This document shows, piece by piece, positions 25,750 through 37,447 of a stretch of DNA of 64,000 nt; positions within the stretch are counted from its first letter, which is position 1; every line of letters starts with the position of its first letter. The notes beneath the pieces are model-generated. The model searched no databases. It saw nothing but the letters and a program-made list of their open reading frames with translations, and was not told the origin of the DNA. Source of the stretch: Psoroptes ovis (taxonomy: Eukaryota > Arthropoda > Arachnida > Sarcoptiformes > Psoroptidae); assembly GCA_002943765.1 (NCBI GenBank), contig PQWQ01000004.1, positions 682,001 through 746,000 on the forward strand, given 5' to 3'. Position numbers and translations under genes: made by a program.

Positions 25750-26215
25750 TCAAACGAGATTCCGTTATTAATAAATCATCATCATCTTCATCACCTTCAT
25801 CTTCATCGTCTTCATCATCATCTTCGATAACGACAGATCAATCATCAAGAGCAACAACATTGCAGCCACCATCACCAATTCCACCATTATCTGATTCACC
25901 ACCACCATCATTTACATCGATAGCATCATCGAATAATAATTTGATTATTGGTGATAATAGCGATAACGATCAACATCTAAAATATACAAATCTGGCATCG
26001 AAAACAGTATCAGTGGATAATAGCAATCATCAAAATATCTATACGATCGATCCGATCGTATTGGAAAAGAAGCAAGCCGAAGAGGATAAAGTTATTGCAG
26101 AAAATTTAGCCTTTGCTAATGGTATTGAAGGTTCAGGAGGTAAAGTGGTTGACAACGACGACGATAATAATTCATTGAAAGCCGATCTCAAACAGATCCT
26201 ACAGAAATTGATTCA
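25750..26215 (+). CDS. coding exon, probably 5' part of the 29.3-32.8 kb gene
   Basis: A 466-base exon between CTGGCAG and CA^GTAAGT. In the frame that stays open it reads a poly-Ser run (about 25785-25830), a Pro/Ser block with PPSPIPPLSD, an Asn/Asp-rich part, and a more ordinary charged end (VLEKKQAEEDKVIAENLAFA, then ADLKQILQKLI). There is no in-frame ATG, so at least one earlier exon must exist. The donor is in phase 2. The acceptor at 29263 (TTAATTAG, after a pyrimidine tract) starts an exon whose first base completes a codon and leads without a stop into the ATG at 29283. Spliced this way, the segment would be the cytoplasmic N-terminal domain of a single-pass protein. The phase match has roughly a one-in-four chance of being accidental. 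Confidence 0.6.
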
Positions 26216-26431
26216 GTAAGTCAAATATAAATCCAATTTTGATTAATTGAATAAATTAATTTCGCAATCAAAAAATGATTACACAGAGATGAAATTAAAA
26301 TTAAAATTGATTGATTGATTAATGATAATTTTCGATTGGAAAAATTTCAAATGGAAATTTCTAGTTATTATTTACTTCCATAATTCGTTTTTTATCTGGT
26401 ACAATCCTTTATCTACGTAAAAAAATAAATA

Positions 26432-26511
26432 TTGGTTTGTCTGAAAAGTTTTTTCCCATTTTGAGATGTTTTTCAATTAGTAAATCGGCAAAAACTTTTC
26501 GGACAACCGAA
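26432..26511. mobile_element. mariner-type MITE, family D
   Basis: 80 bp between TA dinucleotides. Left end TTGGTTTGTCTG, right end CGGACAACCGAA; centre AGATGTTTTTCAATTAGTAA. Confidence 0.82.
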
Positions 26512-26864
26512 TAATATTTGATTTATTCAATTCAATTCAATTTATTCACCTGAAAAATTTTTCACCTGTCGATTTTTGTGAATTTGTTCAATTAATTTTA
26601 TTTTATTTTTTGCTTGAACAAATTTCTCTTTCATAATCATAATTCATTTTCAAAATATAAAATAATTGATCCAAAGAGAGATGGACCACAACAATAATCT
26701 CGCCATGTTCAAATGCTAGTTTCGTATATATTCATTGATATATATCGCCTGTGTATTCATATATTGATAGTCCTTAGATTAATGATGATTTTGAATTTTA
26801 AAAATTTTTATTTTATTTGTGTATTTTCCATACATGAAATACTTGTAATCCTCATTCAATTCGA

Positions 26865-26888
26865 TTCATTCATGCATGCATGAATGAA
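26865..26888. repeat. 24-bp perfect palindrome
   Basis: TTCATTCATGCA followed directly by TGCATGAATGAA. It lies within CATT-type repeats. Confidence 0.75.
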
Positions 26889-27244
26889 TGAAAAACCTGT
26901 TTGACATGAAACTTGTCATCAACGGGTTTTATTTTTGAATATTATAAATATCTGTGTTATTCTATGGCTTTATTTCATTTATTTATTTATTTATTATTTT
27001 CTCAATTTTTCTTCAATTTAGTTTTATACAATTTTTGGTTTTCGAGAAAATAAATAAATGAATAAATGAATGAATGAATAGAAGAAAATAAAACGATTCC
27101 ATTTAACCTACATTCAACAAATGATAATTTATAATAATGATAATATTTATAGCCATTATTATCATTGTTGTTGAATATGTATGGATATATTTATATCTGT
27201 TGCGCTTTGAAATACTCATATATTTGCTGCTGTATATATATATA

Positions 27245-27326
27245 TGGGGTTGTCCGAAAAGTTTCTACCGATTATATCGTAGTAAATCATTAGGAAAATT
27301 GGCAAGAACTTTTTTGAACAATCTAA
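27245..27326. mobile_element. mariner-type MITE, family A
   Basis: 82 bp after a TATATATA run. Left end TGGGGTTGTCCG (two changes), right end TTGAACAATCTAA; centre TTATATCGTAGTAAATCATT. Confidence 0.82.
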
Positions 27327-27530
27327 TATATGCAATATTTTGTGTATTGAATATTTTCAAAAATAGCTGGACAATTATGAATGAATGAATGAATAGAAGC
27401 AGAAAATTGTATGCATGAAACATATTTCAATCATTGAAAAAAAATGAAATGAAATGAAATAAACTAAAACCACCTTACAAATAAATTTACGCATCAAAGC
27501 ATAAATTTCTTGAACCTTTTTTTTGAAATA

Positions 27531-27611
27531 TTTTGGGTTGTCCCATAAGTTCTTGCCGTTTTTCAAATGAAAAAAAATCTAGAAAACAGCAAAAACTTAT
27601 GGGACAATCAA
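27531..27611. mobile_element. mariner-type MITE, family C
   Basis: Ends TTTGGGTTGTCCCATAAG and CTTATGGGACAATCAAA; inner arms TTCTTGCCGTTTTTC and AAAACAGCAAAAACTT. It has the same CCCATAAG terminal repeat as the element at 21933. Confidence 0.8.
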
Positions 27612-28425
27612 ATATATAAAAATACCTGTTGCTTTATTTATAGAAAATTCAATTCAATAATAATAATAATAATAACCGTAATCATCATAAGTATAAATCC
27701 ATGAGCATTAAACGGTGTTATTTGCTTATGTGTGTAAAAGCTCTCGAAAAACGAAAAAAAAGCTCTGATTGATTTTGATTAGTGATTCGTATTACGAGGA
27801 TAGAAGAAATACGAGCAAAATTGAGTGCAATGTAAAAGGCTGAGAACGAAAAAATCTTTCTTATATCTAATCATTACATCAATGAAATTATATCAAGGAA
27901 GTTTTCTTATATTTGAATATGTTTTGGAAATCAGATTTCTTGCAATCATTATTGTAACGATTTCCATTGATTTCATTTCAACATGTTTTGGAAATTAGAC
28001 ATTTTAGGTCCTATTGATTGATCGATATTGTTAGATTACTATCACATCATTACACCACTGATATATTGATTGATCAATTTCGATCGTAGAACGAAAACAA
28101 TCTTTTTGTCAAAAATCTATTGACAACACGAAGATCAGAGGAAGAAAAGCGAAATCAAGCAAAGTTCAGGACAGTGGACAGGCACACTGGACAGGCACTG
28201 GACACACTGGGCAAATGAAATGATTTCAAAAATCAAATTTCAAAATATATTCAAAACAATGGAACACTGCATACATACACACACACATGAAATAGTATTT
28301 CAAATAGAAATAATAATAATGGGACAACTCTTTTCCATCCATTTCTTTGATTATTCTATTGTTGTATATCATTTGTGATTCATTCCATTTGATCATAATA
28401 ATAATATCATTTGACAATCATTGTA

Positions 28426-28505
28426 TTAGGTTGTCCTAAATATTTTTGCCGATTATATCGTAGGGAACCATTAAAAAATCGGCAAGAACTTATCGGACAA
28501 CCTAA
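28426..28505. mobile_element. mariner-type MITE, family A
   Basis: 80 bp between TA dinucleotides. Ends TTAGGTTGTCCTAA and CGGACAACCTAA; centre TTATATCGTAGGGAACCATT. Confidence 0.88.
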
Positions 28506-29263
28506 TATATTTATTTTGCGTTTCAATATATATTCATTCAATCAATCAATGTATGTCACATCATCATTTATTTTTGAAATTTTTCATTCTTTCATTCATT
28601 CATTCATTCATTCGTCCATTTTTGCTTTATTCAAAGTCAAAATGATTCATTTTCTATTTCAAAATTATAAGGATATTTTTATAATAATAATAATAACAAT
28701 AATAACACTGATGATGATGATGATGATAATGTCGATAATAATAATGATGTGACATAATAATAATAATAATCAAAATAATCAAAATAATGAAAAAATAATA
28801 TCATTATATTTGTCCATTTTGGAGACAAATGAAATGAAATAAATGAATATTTAATGATAATAATCATAATAATAATAATGAACGTAACGGTGAAATGACA
28901 TACAATGATGATGACAATTATACAATTTTAGTGTATGAGGTAAAAATCCTTTGAATTTTCTCTATGGAATCATTGTGACTAGTTGTGACATTTTGATTAT
29001 TATTATTATCATTATTATAATTATGATAATGATTATTATGTTCATTTTGTTTCAAGGTGATTGACATTTGTGTTCCTTTCTTTTGTTCGGTCGTTCATTT
29101 GTCTTGTTTTTGATCGTTCATTTGATTTGTTCATTTGATTTCATTTGTCCATTTGACCAATCGACCAATTGAACAATGATCGATAATCATGATAATTATT
29201 ATTAATTGATTGATCAAACTAATGTTTCGTAATTTTCTTCTCATTTTTTCTCGTCTTAATTAG

Positions 29264-32200
29264 AACAAGTGAAACAATATCGATGCGTACAATGAAATTT
29301 TTAAGCATAATTACTGTATTAATTGTTTTTGGTATGTCATTTGATTTATTTTGTAAAAATTTTAATGATTTCAAGTTTAAACCTTTTAATTTTTTAATGT
29401 TTTCTCAATGCAATAACTCTTATCATTAATAAATAAATAATAATAACAGTGACATTATTCACATTGGTAATATCACAATTGAACAAAGATGAATCGGTAA
29501 GTTGAATTGATTGAATTTTTGATTATTTTCGATTTTTTTTTTGATTGAAAACTTGTATTTGAATGCTCAATTGTTCAATTGTTGTATTTTGACTAAAAAA
29601 TTTCTTTAAAAAATGACTAAAATTAGAAACATGAATATGGCATCGCATTTCCATTGGAAGATAGTAGCGGTGAATTATCACAACAACGTTTACAACAACA
29701 ATTAGCATCGTTGCCTGATTTGATTAATGGTAATGTTGTACAATTATCATCATCAGCAGTGAATAAAAATAATGAACACCAACACCACCAACACCAGCAA
29801 TCACCAACAACAACAACTGAAACTGTTGCAACATTTACATCAAATTCAATTAATAATAATAATAATAATAATAATTATCAAAATCGAACAAAACAATCAA
29901 TGATTAATGATAATGATGATGATAATCAATCGACATCAACACCAACAACAACAACAACCACCACTACCACAACGACCACATCAACAACAACCTTAACAAA
30001 TATTGATAATGATGATGATTTTGCTGATAATCAATCATCAATAATCTTGGTAAATGATAATGAAAATGATAAAGATGATGATCAAGATGATCAATCATCG
30101 CCATCATCATCATTATCATCATCATCATCTATAATTGATCAAGAACCACGTCCAATCAATCCAAAATTAGTATTTATTGAACGTTTAATGGATTTAAATT
30201 TTCAACAACACCAACAACAACAACCACGTCCATCATTATCATCGATTTTTGATCAATCATTGGACAATGAATCCAATAAGACTGCAGACCCTTCATCCAC
30301 AGAAGATTCACCTGTAGATTCAAATAATTGGAGGTAAGTTTTGACTAGATATAAAGGTCCTAGACTTTGATTTCATTCAATTCAATTACCAATCACAGTA
30401 ATACATTTGAAAATATACGATCGAAATGGGAAAATCGTTTGCGTAAATTTACGATTCCATTACAAAATACGTATTCGGTGGTATTACGTGCATCAAATTT
30501 CGTTGATAATGCATCTTCATCATCGTCGGATAGCAATGATAGCACATCGATTGCAAACAATAAAATTGATAATCAATCAACATCAAATGATCAAAGTGAT
30601 AAAAATGCTGATAACAGTGATAATCGACCTTTGATTACACCAACAGTTAAATTCTTTTATCATCAATCATATAGTCCATTGAATGGCCTTAGTTCATCAG
30701 CATCGATCAATGATCAACCGATCAATAATCAGCCACCAGCACAAGCAAATCAATTGATTCGTATGGCTGCTTTGACAATGATGTCGAAATTATTTTCAGC
30801 TCTTCGGTCTCAAGGTATTCACTTGTTTCCTTATTTTTATCATTGATCTATTCAAATATTAATTTTCTTATCACAAAAAAACAGCGATGACACCATCACC
30901 AAAAGTAATGATGATGATGGAAAATCATTTGCCAAAGATGTCATCAGACATTGATATCAATCCTAATCGTGAAATTAACATCGATGGCGATGATGATGAT
31001 GATGACGATGACGACGATGATGATGATGGTGGCAATGATAATGATTTTTTGAATGTTGATGATCGTCCAACTGAAACAATTTCTGTACCAATTTTGCTGG
31101 GTCAAAAATCGCGATCAAATTTATTGGATGATGTTGATAATGAAAAAACACCACGTACAACGATAATGTATGGTCGACCTTCACCATCTGCATTATCATC
31201 ATCATCATCAGCAGCACCACCACCACCATCATTGATGATGATGGGCCCACGTTATCATCCTTCACCGCTATCAATGAATCCATTGGCAGCAATCATTCAA
31301 GCAATCGCTACACAAACAGCTCGTCAAAATCAAGCAAATTATTATCAACAACAGCAGCAACAACCACCACGAACTTTTGAACCACAGCCACAAGCAGCTG
31401 AACAGCCACAACGTTTAATTCTTTTGATAACACATCGATCGGCACCATCGATGAATGATGAACCGCCAATTATGTAAGTCTGAAATTTAGGTGAGAAATT
31501 GATCTGATTGGTATATTTCAATTTAGGTTTCATCAATCGCCGCCACAACCATCGAATTTTGCATATTACAGTCCATTAACGCCGCCAGCATCACCGATTT
31601 TGTATCAATACAATCCAATGATGCAGCCACAACCAGCTCCAACAACAGTGAGACCACATGTTGTCGAAGTACCGGTGCCAGTTTATGTTCCAGTTCGCGT
31701 ACGTGCACCAATCGTTCGACCGCCAGCAATCAGACCATCTCCACCACCAATCATTCAACGATCAAGTTCATCACCAATGGCTGTTGTTTATTATCACAAT
31801 AATGAACCACAATCACAGCCAAGAATCATCGAGCATCAACCAATCGGTCGCAATATGAATGGAGATGGCCTAACAATGTTCATACCAGCTAATGACGCAA
31901 ATGAAAATTCTTTCTCGCATCATCCGATTCGACATATTGCAGCGCCTGAACCACCAATCGATACTGTGGAACCACCACAACCACCGGTGACTGTGAATCA
32001 TGCTGTTGTGCGAATATTATTACGTCCAAAAGGACCGATTACCGCAGCAGCAGCAGCCGCTTCACAACCACAACCATCATTTATTGATCATCAACCAAGC
32101 CATTATGATAATTCCATATCTGAATCATATCAACCACAATCCGTATCGAATGAAGATCAAAATCCATCAATTGTTAGCCATGTATCAATACCATTACAAT

Positions 32201-32793
32201 TACAATATGCCGAAAGTCGCCTTCAACAATGGCATGATTATCAACAACAATTACAATATCAACAACAACAACAACCACAACTACAGCCACAACCACAATC
32301 ATCAATGACACATATTATACTGACAACATCAGCACGATCATCAAATAGAGATGATGATAATGATGGTGATAATATTATCGATCATCACTCATCATCATCA
32401 CCATTGCCATCGGCTGAATCGATGCATGCACCATCATCAGCACCTGGTTATTATTATTCAGAACAAATTGAACCACAACAACAACAACAACGACAACAAC
32501 ATCAACCAATATCAACAATAACACCAACAATACGAACAGTAACCAATATAATACCACAATTTATTATGAATCATAATAATGATAATAATAATGATGATTT
32601 GCCGCCACCACCACCACCACCAGCACCATCATCACCACCATCACCAACCTTTCAGCTACAACAGCCACAACCAATACAACCACCACAACATCATTTACAT
32701 CATCATTATCCACAACCACAACAACAACAGCATGCATCATTTTTTATATTAACCGATCCAAATGATTCAATGATTCAAGCACAAGATGCTTGA
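29264..32793 (+). CDS. low-complexity type II membrane or secreted protein
   Basis: Exons 29264-29331 (ATG at 29283), 29450-29496, 29627-30333, 30399-30814, 30885-31473 and 31527-32793, all GT-AG with introns of 53-130 bases. Counted from the ATG they give 1,024 residues. Residues 5-25 (FLSIITVLIVFVTLFTLVIS) are a membrane segment that would be a signal peptide if the ATG is the true start, or an internal anchor if the exon at 25750 is joined. The rest is Asn/Asp/Ser/Thr-rich, then Pro/Gln-rich, with poly-Thr, poly-Asp, poly-Gln, poly-His and poly-Pro runs. Less simple patches include ENIRSKWENRLRKFTIPLQ and VEVPVPVYVPVRVRAPIVRP; the latter resembles Pro/Val repeats of structural cuticle proteins. 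No catalytic domain. A long 3' untranslated region runs to AATAAA near 33490. The exon joins are well supported; function unknown. Confidence 0.8.
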
Positions 32794-33529
32794 ATTTAAA
32801 AAAAAAATTTGAAATATTCGAGTATTAAATATGTGAAAAACCCCGATGATAAACACAAAATCAATCGATTCTAAATAATAATCAATCTCAAACAACAACA
32901 ACAGCAGCAGCAACAACTTAAACAAACAAACAACAACCATTGACGATTGGAAATCGATCTCTTCTGAGTTAACCAGATCAAATAGCAATCAATCAATCAA
33001 TAAATTGATCAACTAACCAACCGACGAACCAACCAAGCAAGATCCAAACCATTTGACAACTCAAACAACAAATGACAAACCAACAATTGAATTTGAATCA
33101 ATCAATCAATTAAATCAATTAATCAATTGAATTTCAATCAAATTTTTTCCATTTTTAAAAATTGTTTTTTCTTTTCTTAATAATTTTCTTAAATCGTTTT
33201 GTTTATTTCTTCTTACATTTTGTTTATTTCAACAAAGAATAATAATGATATAAATGAGTAATAATAATAATAATAATAATGAATAATATTGATAATCTTT
33301 AATTTCTTTATTTTTATTGTTTTTTCCCAATATATATATTTTTTTTGTTTACTTCGTACATCATATACACAATCAATCAATCGATCAATGCAAATTGAGT
33401 CTATTTGAATGATATATTATGTTACAGATGATAATTGAACAGTTGAAAATGATGACAATCAATGTGTGAAGTCCATGAAATTGATTTGAAAATAAAGTTG
33501 AAAATAGATTACATTCTTAAAGATTAAAG
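32794..33529. other. 3' untranslated region between convergent genes
   Basis: AT-rich DNA with CAACAACAGCAGCAG, CCAACCAACCGACG and (AAT)n repeats. The plus-strand signal AATAAA near 33490 lies only about 40 bases before the stop codon of the minus-strand pseudouridine synthase gene, so the two transcripts very probably overlap at their 3' ends. No coding. Confidence 0.5.
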
Positions 33530-34881
33530 TTATGAATTCTTGGAAAAAATGTTCAAATTCAAGCAATTCAATGTCTGCTGAAAATGTTTTGGTAAATGTT
33601 CGACATTCGTTTCGATTATTATGTCGTCTTCATTGTTGTCATCACCATTGATTTTGATTAATTCATTTGTTTGTTGTTGTAGTTGTTGTTTTTGTTGAAT
33701 ATTTTTATATGATCGTAATGAACGCTTTAGCCGTGGCAGTAATAGACCATGATGATGTATCATTAAAGGTATTTCACGATTACTACGTACATTTAAACAT
33801 TCACGTACCGGTTTTGATAATGGTTCAAATGATTGATCGATTGGACGCCAATTACCAACTTTTTGCTGTTTCAATGTTGACATTGTTATTTTTTGTCCAA
33901 ATATATGTTTGACACGATATGAGAAGAATGTATCACCTAATACGAATGATGTTTTATATGCAAGAAAACATTGAATCGCTGACCATTTAGTCGTTGTTGT
34001 ATGCAAATCAACTAATGATACTGATAATTCTGGATTTTGTGCCAATACCCGGTACTTGATTGTAGCCGATTTCACTGGACCTAATTGATATTTATTGTTG
34101 CGATGTGCACCGGTTTTTCGCAAGTTTTTGGTCATTTCATCTGGTGCTACATATATCGGTTCTTTTGCTTCACCAAATTCATCGATTTCAGTCAAACGTA
34201 TACCACAACGTTCTTGATACCATTGTCCAATCGAAACGTTTGGCATTATACCATTTACAATACAATAAAAACGTAATGGCGGCAATAGTTCGGCTTTTGC
34301 ACGACGTAATGATTTAAGGATTAAATTTTCAATACCTTTGTGTTCAGATAGCAATACAAGACCGGACCATTTTCGATCACATGCTGCAACAAGAAAGAAA
34401 GAATAAAAAGCATTAAAACCAAGTAATCATAGTAAATAAATGTCATACATTTGACGATACGCAATGGACGTTCCAAATTCATTAGCTGTCTAATTAAATC
34501 AATGCATTCATTGATTGAATATTTTGGTTGACCAATTATCTGACTATTTAAAAATTGTTCAACTTTTGATTGATTTTTCCAATCGATTTCGGCATTTGAT
34601 TTATAAATACCTAAACCATATGGTTTCGATATTGCAATCAATCCATAATCATTATATACAATATTATTCACCAATAATTTGGCCAAATCAATTTGATTAT
34701 GCCAATCGAATAGATTACGATATAAATGTTTTGATGATTGCTTGGATGATTGTTTAGTATTGCATTGATTGAAGGGTTCATTTTTAGCATTGATTTTTGA
34801 AGAATTAACTGATGAAAGTCTTCGGGTTGATCGACAATTTACGCCCCTGGATAACCATGAGATTAATTTTGATTTGAACAT
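33530..34881 (-). CDS. RluA-type mitochondrial pseudouridine synthase (RPUSD3/4-like)
   Basis: Two exons, complement 34449-34881 and 33530-34383, separated by a 65-base intron (AAAT^GTATGA, TTGTTGCAG^CA), give 428 residues. The N-terminus (WLSRGVNCRSTRRLSS) looks like a mitochondrial targeting peptide. The RluA fold begins near 65 with NDYGLIAISKPYGLGIY. The catalytic motif, usually HRLDKxTSGLL, reads KSCDRKWSGLVLLSEHKG with the catalytic Asp at 147 and the SGL core at 151-153. Later strands (YCIVNGIMP, GPVKSATIKYRVLA, LSVSLVDLHTTTTK) follow family order. The last 40 residues are Gln/Asn-rich filler. Enzymes of this type convert uridine to pseudouridine in mitochondrial rRNA or mRNA. Loss of the His and Leu around the catalytic Asp points to RPUSD3/4 rather than RPUSD1/2, but the exact orthologue is not settled. 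It shares a 278-bp spacer with PIG-T. Confidence 0.8.
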
Positions 34882-35159
34882 GTTTAAACCTTTAAAAAAT
34901 TCAAATCAAGTTTTGTTTTGAGAAAAAAAAACAAAAATAATAAACAAATAACCATGCGGCTTTCGAAAAAAAAATTTCGTTCAAAAATACCAGTAAATTT
35001 TTACAGGGAAACTTCTCCTCTTACTCTATTTGAATTTGGAAGAAAAAAACAGAGACTCACTGTATTTTTTTCAACACTTTGACATGACAATGCAAATCAT
35101 ATTGTGTTTGTTTTGCTTTGATAAATTTAAAAATTATTCAAATTAAACTACATTTAGAA
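34882..35159. promoter_or_regulatory. shared bidirectional promoter region
   Basis: 278 bases separate the start codons of the divergent pseudouridine synthase and PIG-T genes. The segment near 34985-35060 (ACAGGGAAACTTCTCCTCTTACTC) is less AT-rich than the flanks. Two divergent start sites this close suggest a shared promoter. No TATA box is evident. Confidence 0.5.
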
Positions 35160-37113
35160 ATGAAAATATTTTTCAATTATTTATTATCAGTATTATTTTT
35201 GACTGTAATCGAGAATATCGCTGCAAATCATGGTATAAATGATGAACATTTTGTTGAACAATTATTAATACGTTCATTGAACAATGGACAATTATCAACA
35301 CATTTTGAATTCAAGACATTCGTGAATGTTAATTTATCACATCCATTTGATGGTAAGTTTTCTATGGAATTGAATTGTTCTAAATTTTGTTTTCTATTTA
35401 TCATCAGTAAATGCTGGCCAACACAATGATATTTTCCCATTATCATTATTACGATTATTTCATCAGCTAGAAATACAAGAATTACATTTTAGTTTAACAA
35501 AAGGTTATTGGAAAAATGATGAATGGGGTTTACCGATACGTTCAGTATCAACAAATGCACATTTATGGACATGGTTTTTAACATATTCAAATTCTGAAAA
35601 TAATTGGAAAAAATTAACAAGTTTATTGTCTGGACAATTTTGTGCATCAATCAATTTAATAAATCCAACCGTTACCATACGGCCAAAATTATCATATCAT
35701 CCATTGTTGAAATTAAAATCATCCGAAGATGAAAACAATGAACATGTTTATGGTTATGTGGCTACATTACCACAGGAAGCTATTTGTACAGAAAATTTAA
35801 CCCCGTTCATTAAAATGTTACCATGTCAACGTAATAAAGGATTAGCATCGCTACTGCATGCAACCAATATTTTCGACACGCAATTTTTTTCACAATCAAT
35901 CGATTTTGAGTTTACCTGTTCAGATATTAATCATTGTCAATCAACAACTGGCATTGAATTGAAACAAAACATTGTGATTGTATTTGATGCACCACTATTA
36001 TTAGATGGTAAATATAGTTGGACATTGAATCGATTATTTGGATCATCATTGACTAGTCATTGTCCGTTGGCTGAATCAAGTCTTGTTTATGTTGATGCTA
36101 CCCCATTGAATCGTAATCTATCGTCTAATGGTAAACTTTTTATTGAACCAACTGAATTCATTGGTATAGATTTTGACAATGAAAATAAAATTTGTTTCGA
36201 GCAACTTAAATCGAAATCGCGGATCAGTGAGCGAGAACACACACGTTTATATGCTGAATATGATCTGAAAACAATCATAAATAATTCAAACAAAAGCAAA
36301 AATGGCTTGAATATCGGAATACAATATCCTAAACCATATAATGGAATTCTAAATTATCCAACCGGATTCAATTCTTTACAAGTACGAAGATTTCCACGTG
36401 GTATTGGTGTTCAAACCGGTGGCATCACCGTTCTATTAATCAATCGTTTTCCATTCAAAGTTGATGCCACCTACACGGATACGATTCCATGGTATTTAAG
36501 AATGTATTTGCATACGATGACAATCGAAACGCAATCAATACAACCATCAACAACGACAAAATTAGATTTAAATAAACAGCGAATCGAGCCAAAGAATCTG
36601 TATTATCAACCAGCACGTGATCGTGTACGACCACATCAAATTGAGCTACAATTAGAATTGCAACCGAATTCAATCACTGAAATACGTTTTGAATTTGATC
36701 ATCAATTTCTGCGATGGACAGAATTTCCACCGGATCCAAATCATGGTCTTTATATAAATCCAGCAACAATTACATTCACAATTCCAGAAAATAATCATTA
36801 TTATTTTTATGAAAAATATTTACTGCAATTATTCAATCATTATCATCGTAACGATAGTCAAATAACAATGGATCAAGCGTTGAAAAATTTACAAAATTAT
36901 TATTCAATACGTTTATATACGGAACCTTTGATCATTATGATGCCAACACCAGATTTTAGTATGCCTTATAATGTTATTTGCTTAGTATCGACCGTACTGT
37001 CAATTGCATTTGGTCCAATTTATAATTTAACAACAAGAAAAGTAATCAATCGAATGAAATGTGAAAAACAACAACCAACGCAACGATCACGGAAAAAATT
37101 TATATTCTTCTAA
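35160..37113 (+). CDS. PIGT: GPI transamidase subunit PIG-T (Gpi16)
   Basis: Two exons, 35160-35352 and 35408-37113 (GATG^GTAAGT, ATCATCAG^TA), give 632 residues; the human protein has about 578. Residues 1-20 are a signal peptide. The lumenal domain shows family landmarks in order: LHFSLTKGYWKNDEWGLP, AHLWTWFL, LSGQFCASINL near 138, and CTENLTPFIKMLPC at 191-204, the region holding the cysteine that in other species pairs with the catalytic subunit PIG-K/Gpi8. RLYTEPLIIMMPTPDFSMPY precedes the single membrane helix at about 585-603. The short cytosolic tail is Lys/Arg-rich. The protein is a core part of the ER complex that cleaves substrate C-terminal signals and attaches GPI anchors. The ATG chosen is the one opening the signal peptide. 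Convergent with the large mucin-like gene; AATAAA follows near 37166. Confidence 0.96.
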
Positions 37114-37447
37114 AATCAAATAAATAATCAATTGAAACAACTGCTGAACATAATCCTTTTTTATTGAATAAAATTTAAATTTTTTAATTTATAATTAAAA
37201 TTTACTTAAATTATAATCATTAGGTTGTACGAGAAGTTTTTGCCGATTATATCATAGGGAATCATTAGAAAAAGGGGCAAGAACTTATCCGACAACCTAA
37301 TATTTTCATAGCAAAATCATTATCATTATAAATCGATTTTAATTGCACTTAAAACAATGGTAAATGCGAGATAATGGAAAAATAATCCGTTTTTAATTTG
37401 AAAAAAAATAAAATAATTATTTTGGATCAAAAAATAAAATAAAATAA
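37114..37447. terminator. convergent 3' ends with a MITE between
   Basis: 334 bases between the stop codons of PIG-T (plus) and the mucin-like gene (minus). A plus-strand AATAAA lies near 37166; TTTATT, read as AATAAA on the minus strand, lies near 37160. A family A MITE occupies 37220-37300. Confidence 0.55.
37220..37300. mobile_element. mariner-type MITE, family A
   Basis: About 81 bp. Ends TTAGGTTGTACG and CCGACAACCTAA; centre TTATATCATAGGGAATCATT. It is the only copy between 28.5 and 45 kb and sits exactly in the gap between two convergent genes. Confidence 0.87.

Larger units (their letters stand above)
26216..29263 (+). other. proposed 3-kb intron with four MITEs
   Basis: No coding signal. 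It holds MITEs at 26432, 27245, 27531 and 28426, an ATT/ATA-rich stretch, the palindrome at 26865, short GGACAGGCAC repeats near 28170-28200 and AAT microsatellites near 28680-28880. If the exon at 25750 is not joined to 29264, this is simply intergenic DNA and promoter. Confidence 0.5.

Noticed and set aside
31523..32557. Long minus-strand frames opposite the Pro/Gln-rich exon
   Set aside because: Mirror frames of CAA/CCA repeats; the plus-strand exon fits the splice phases.
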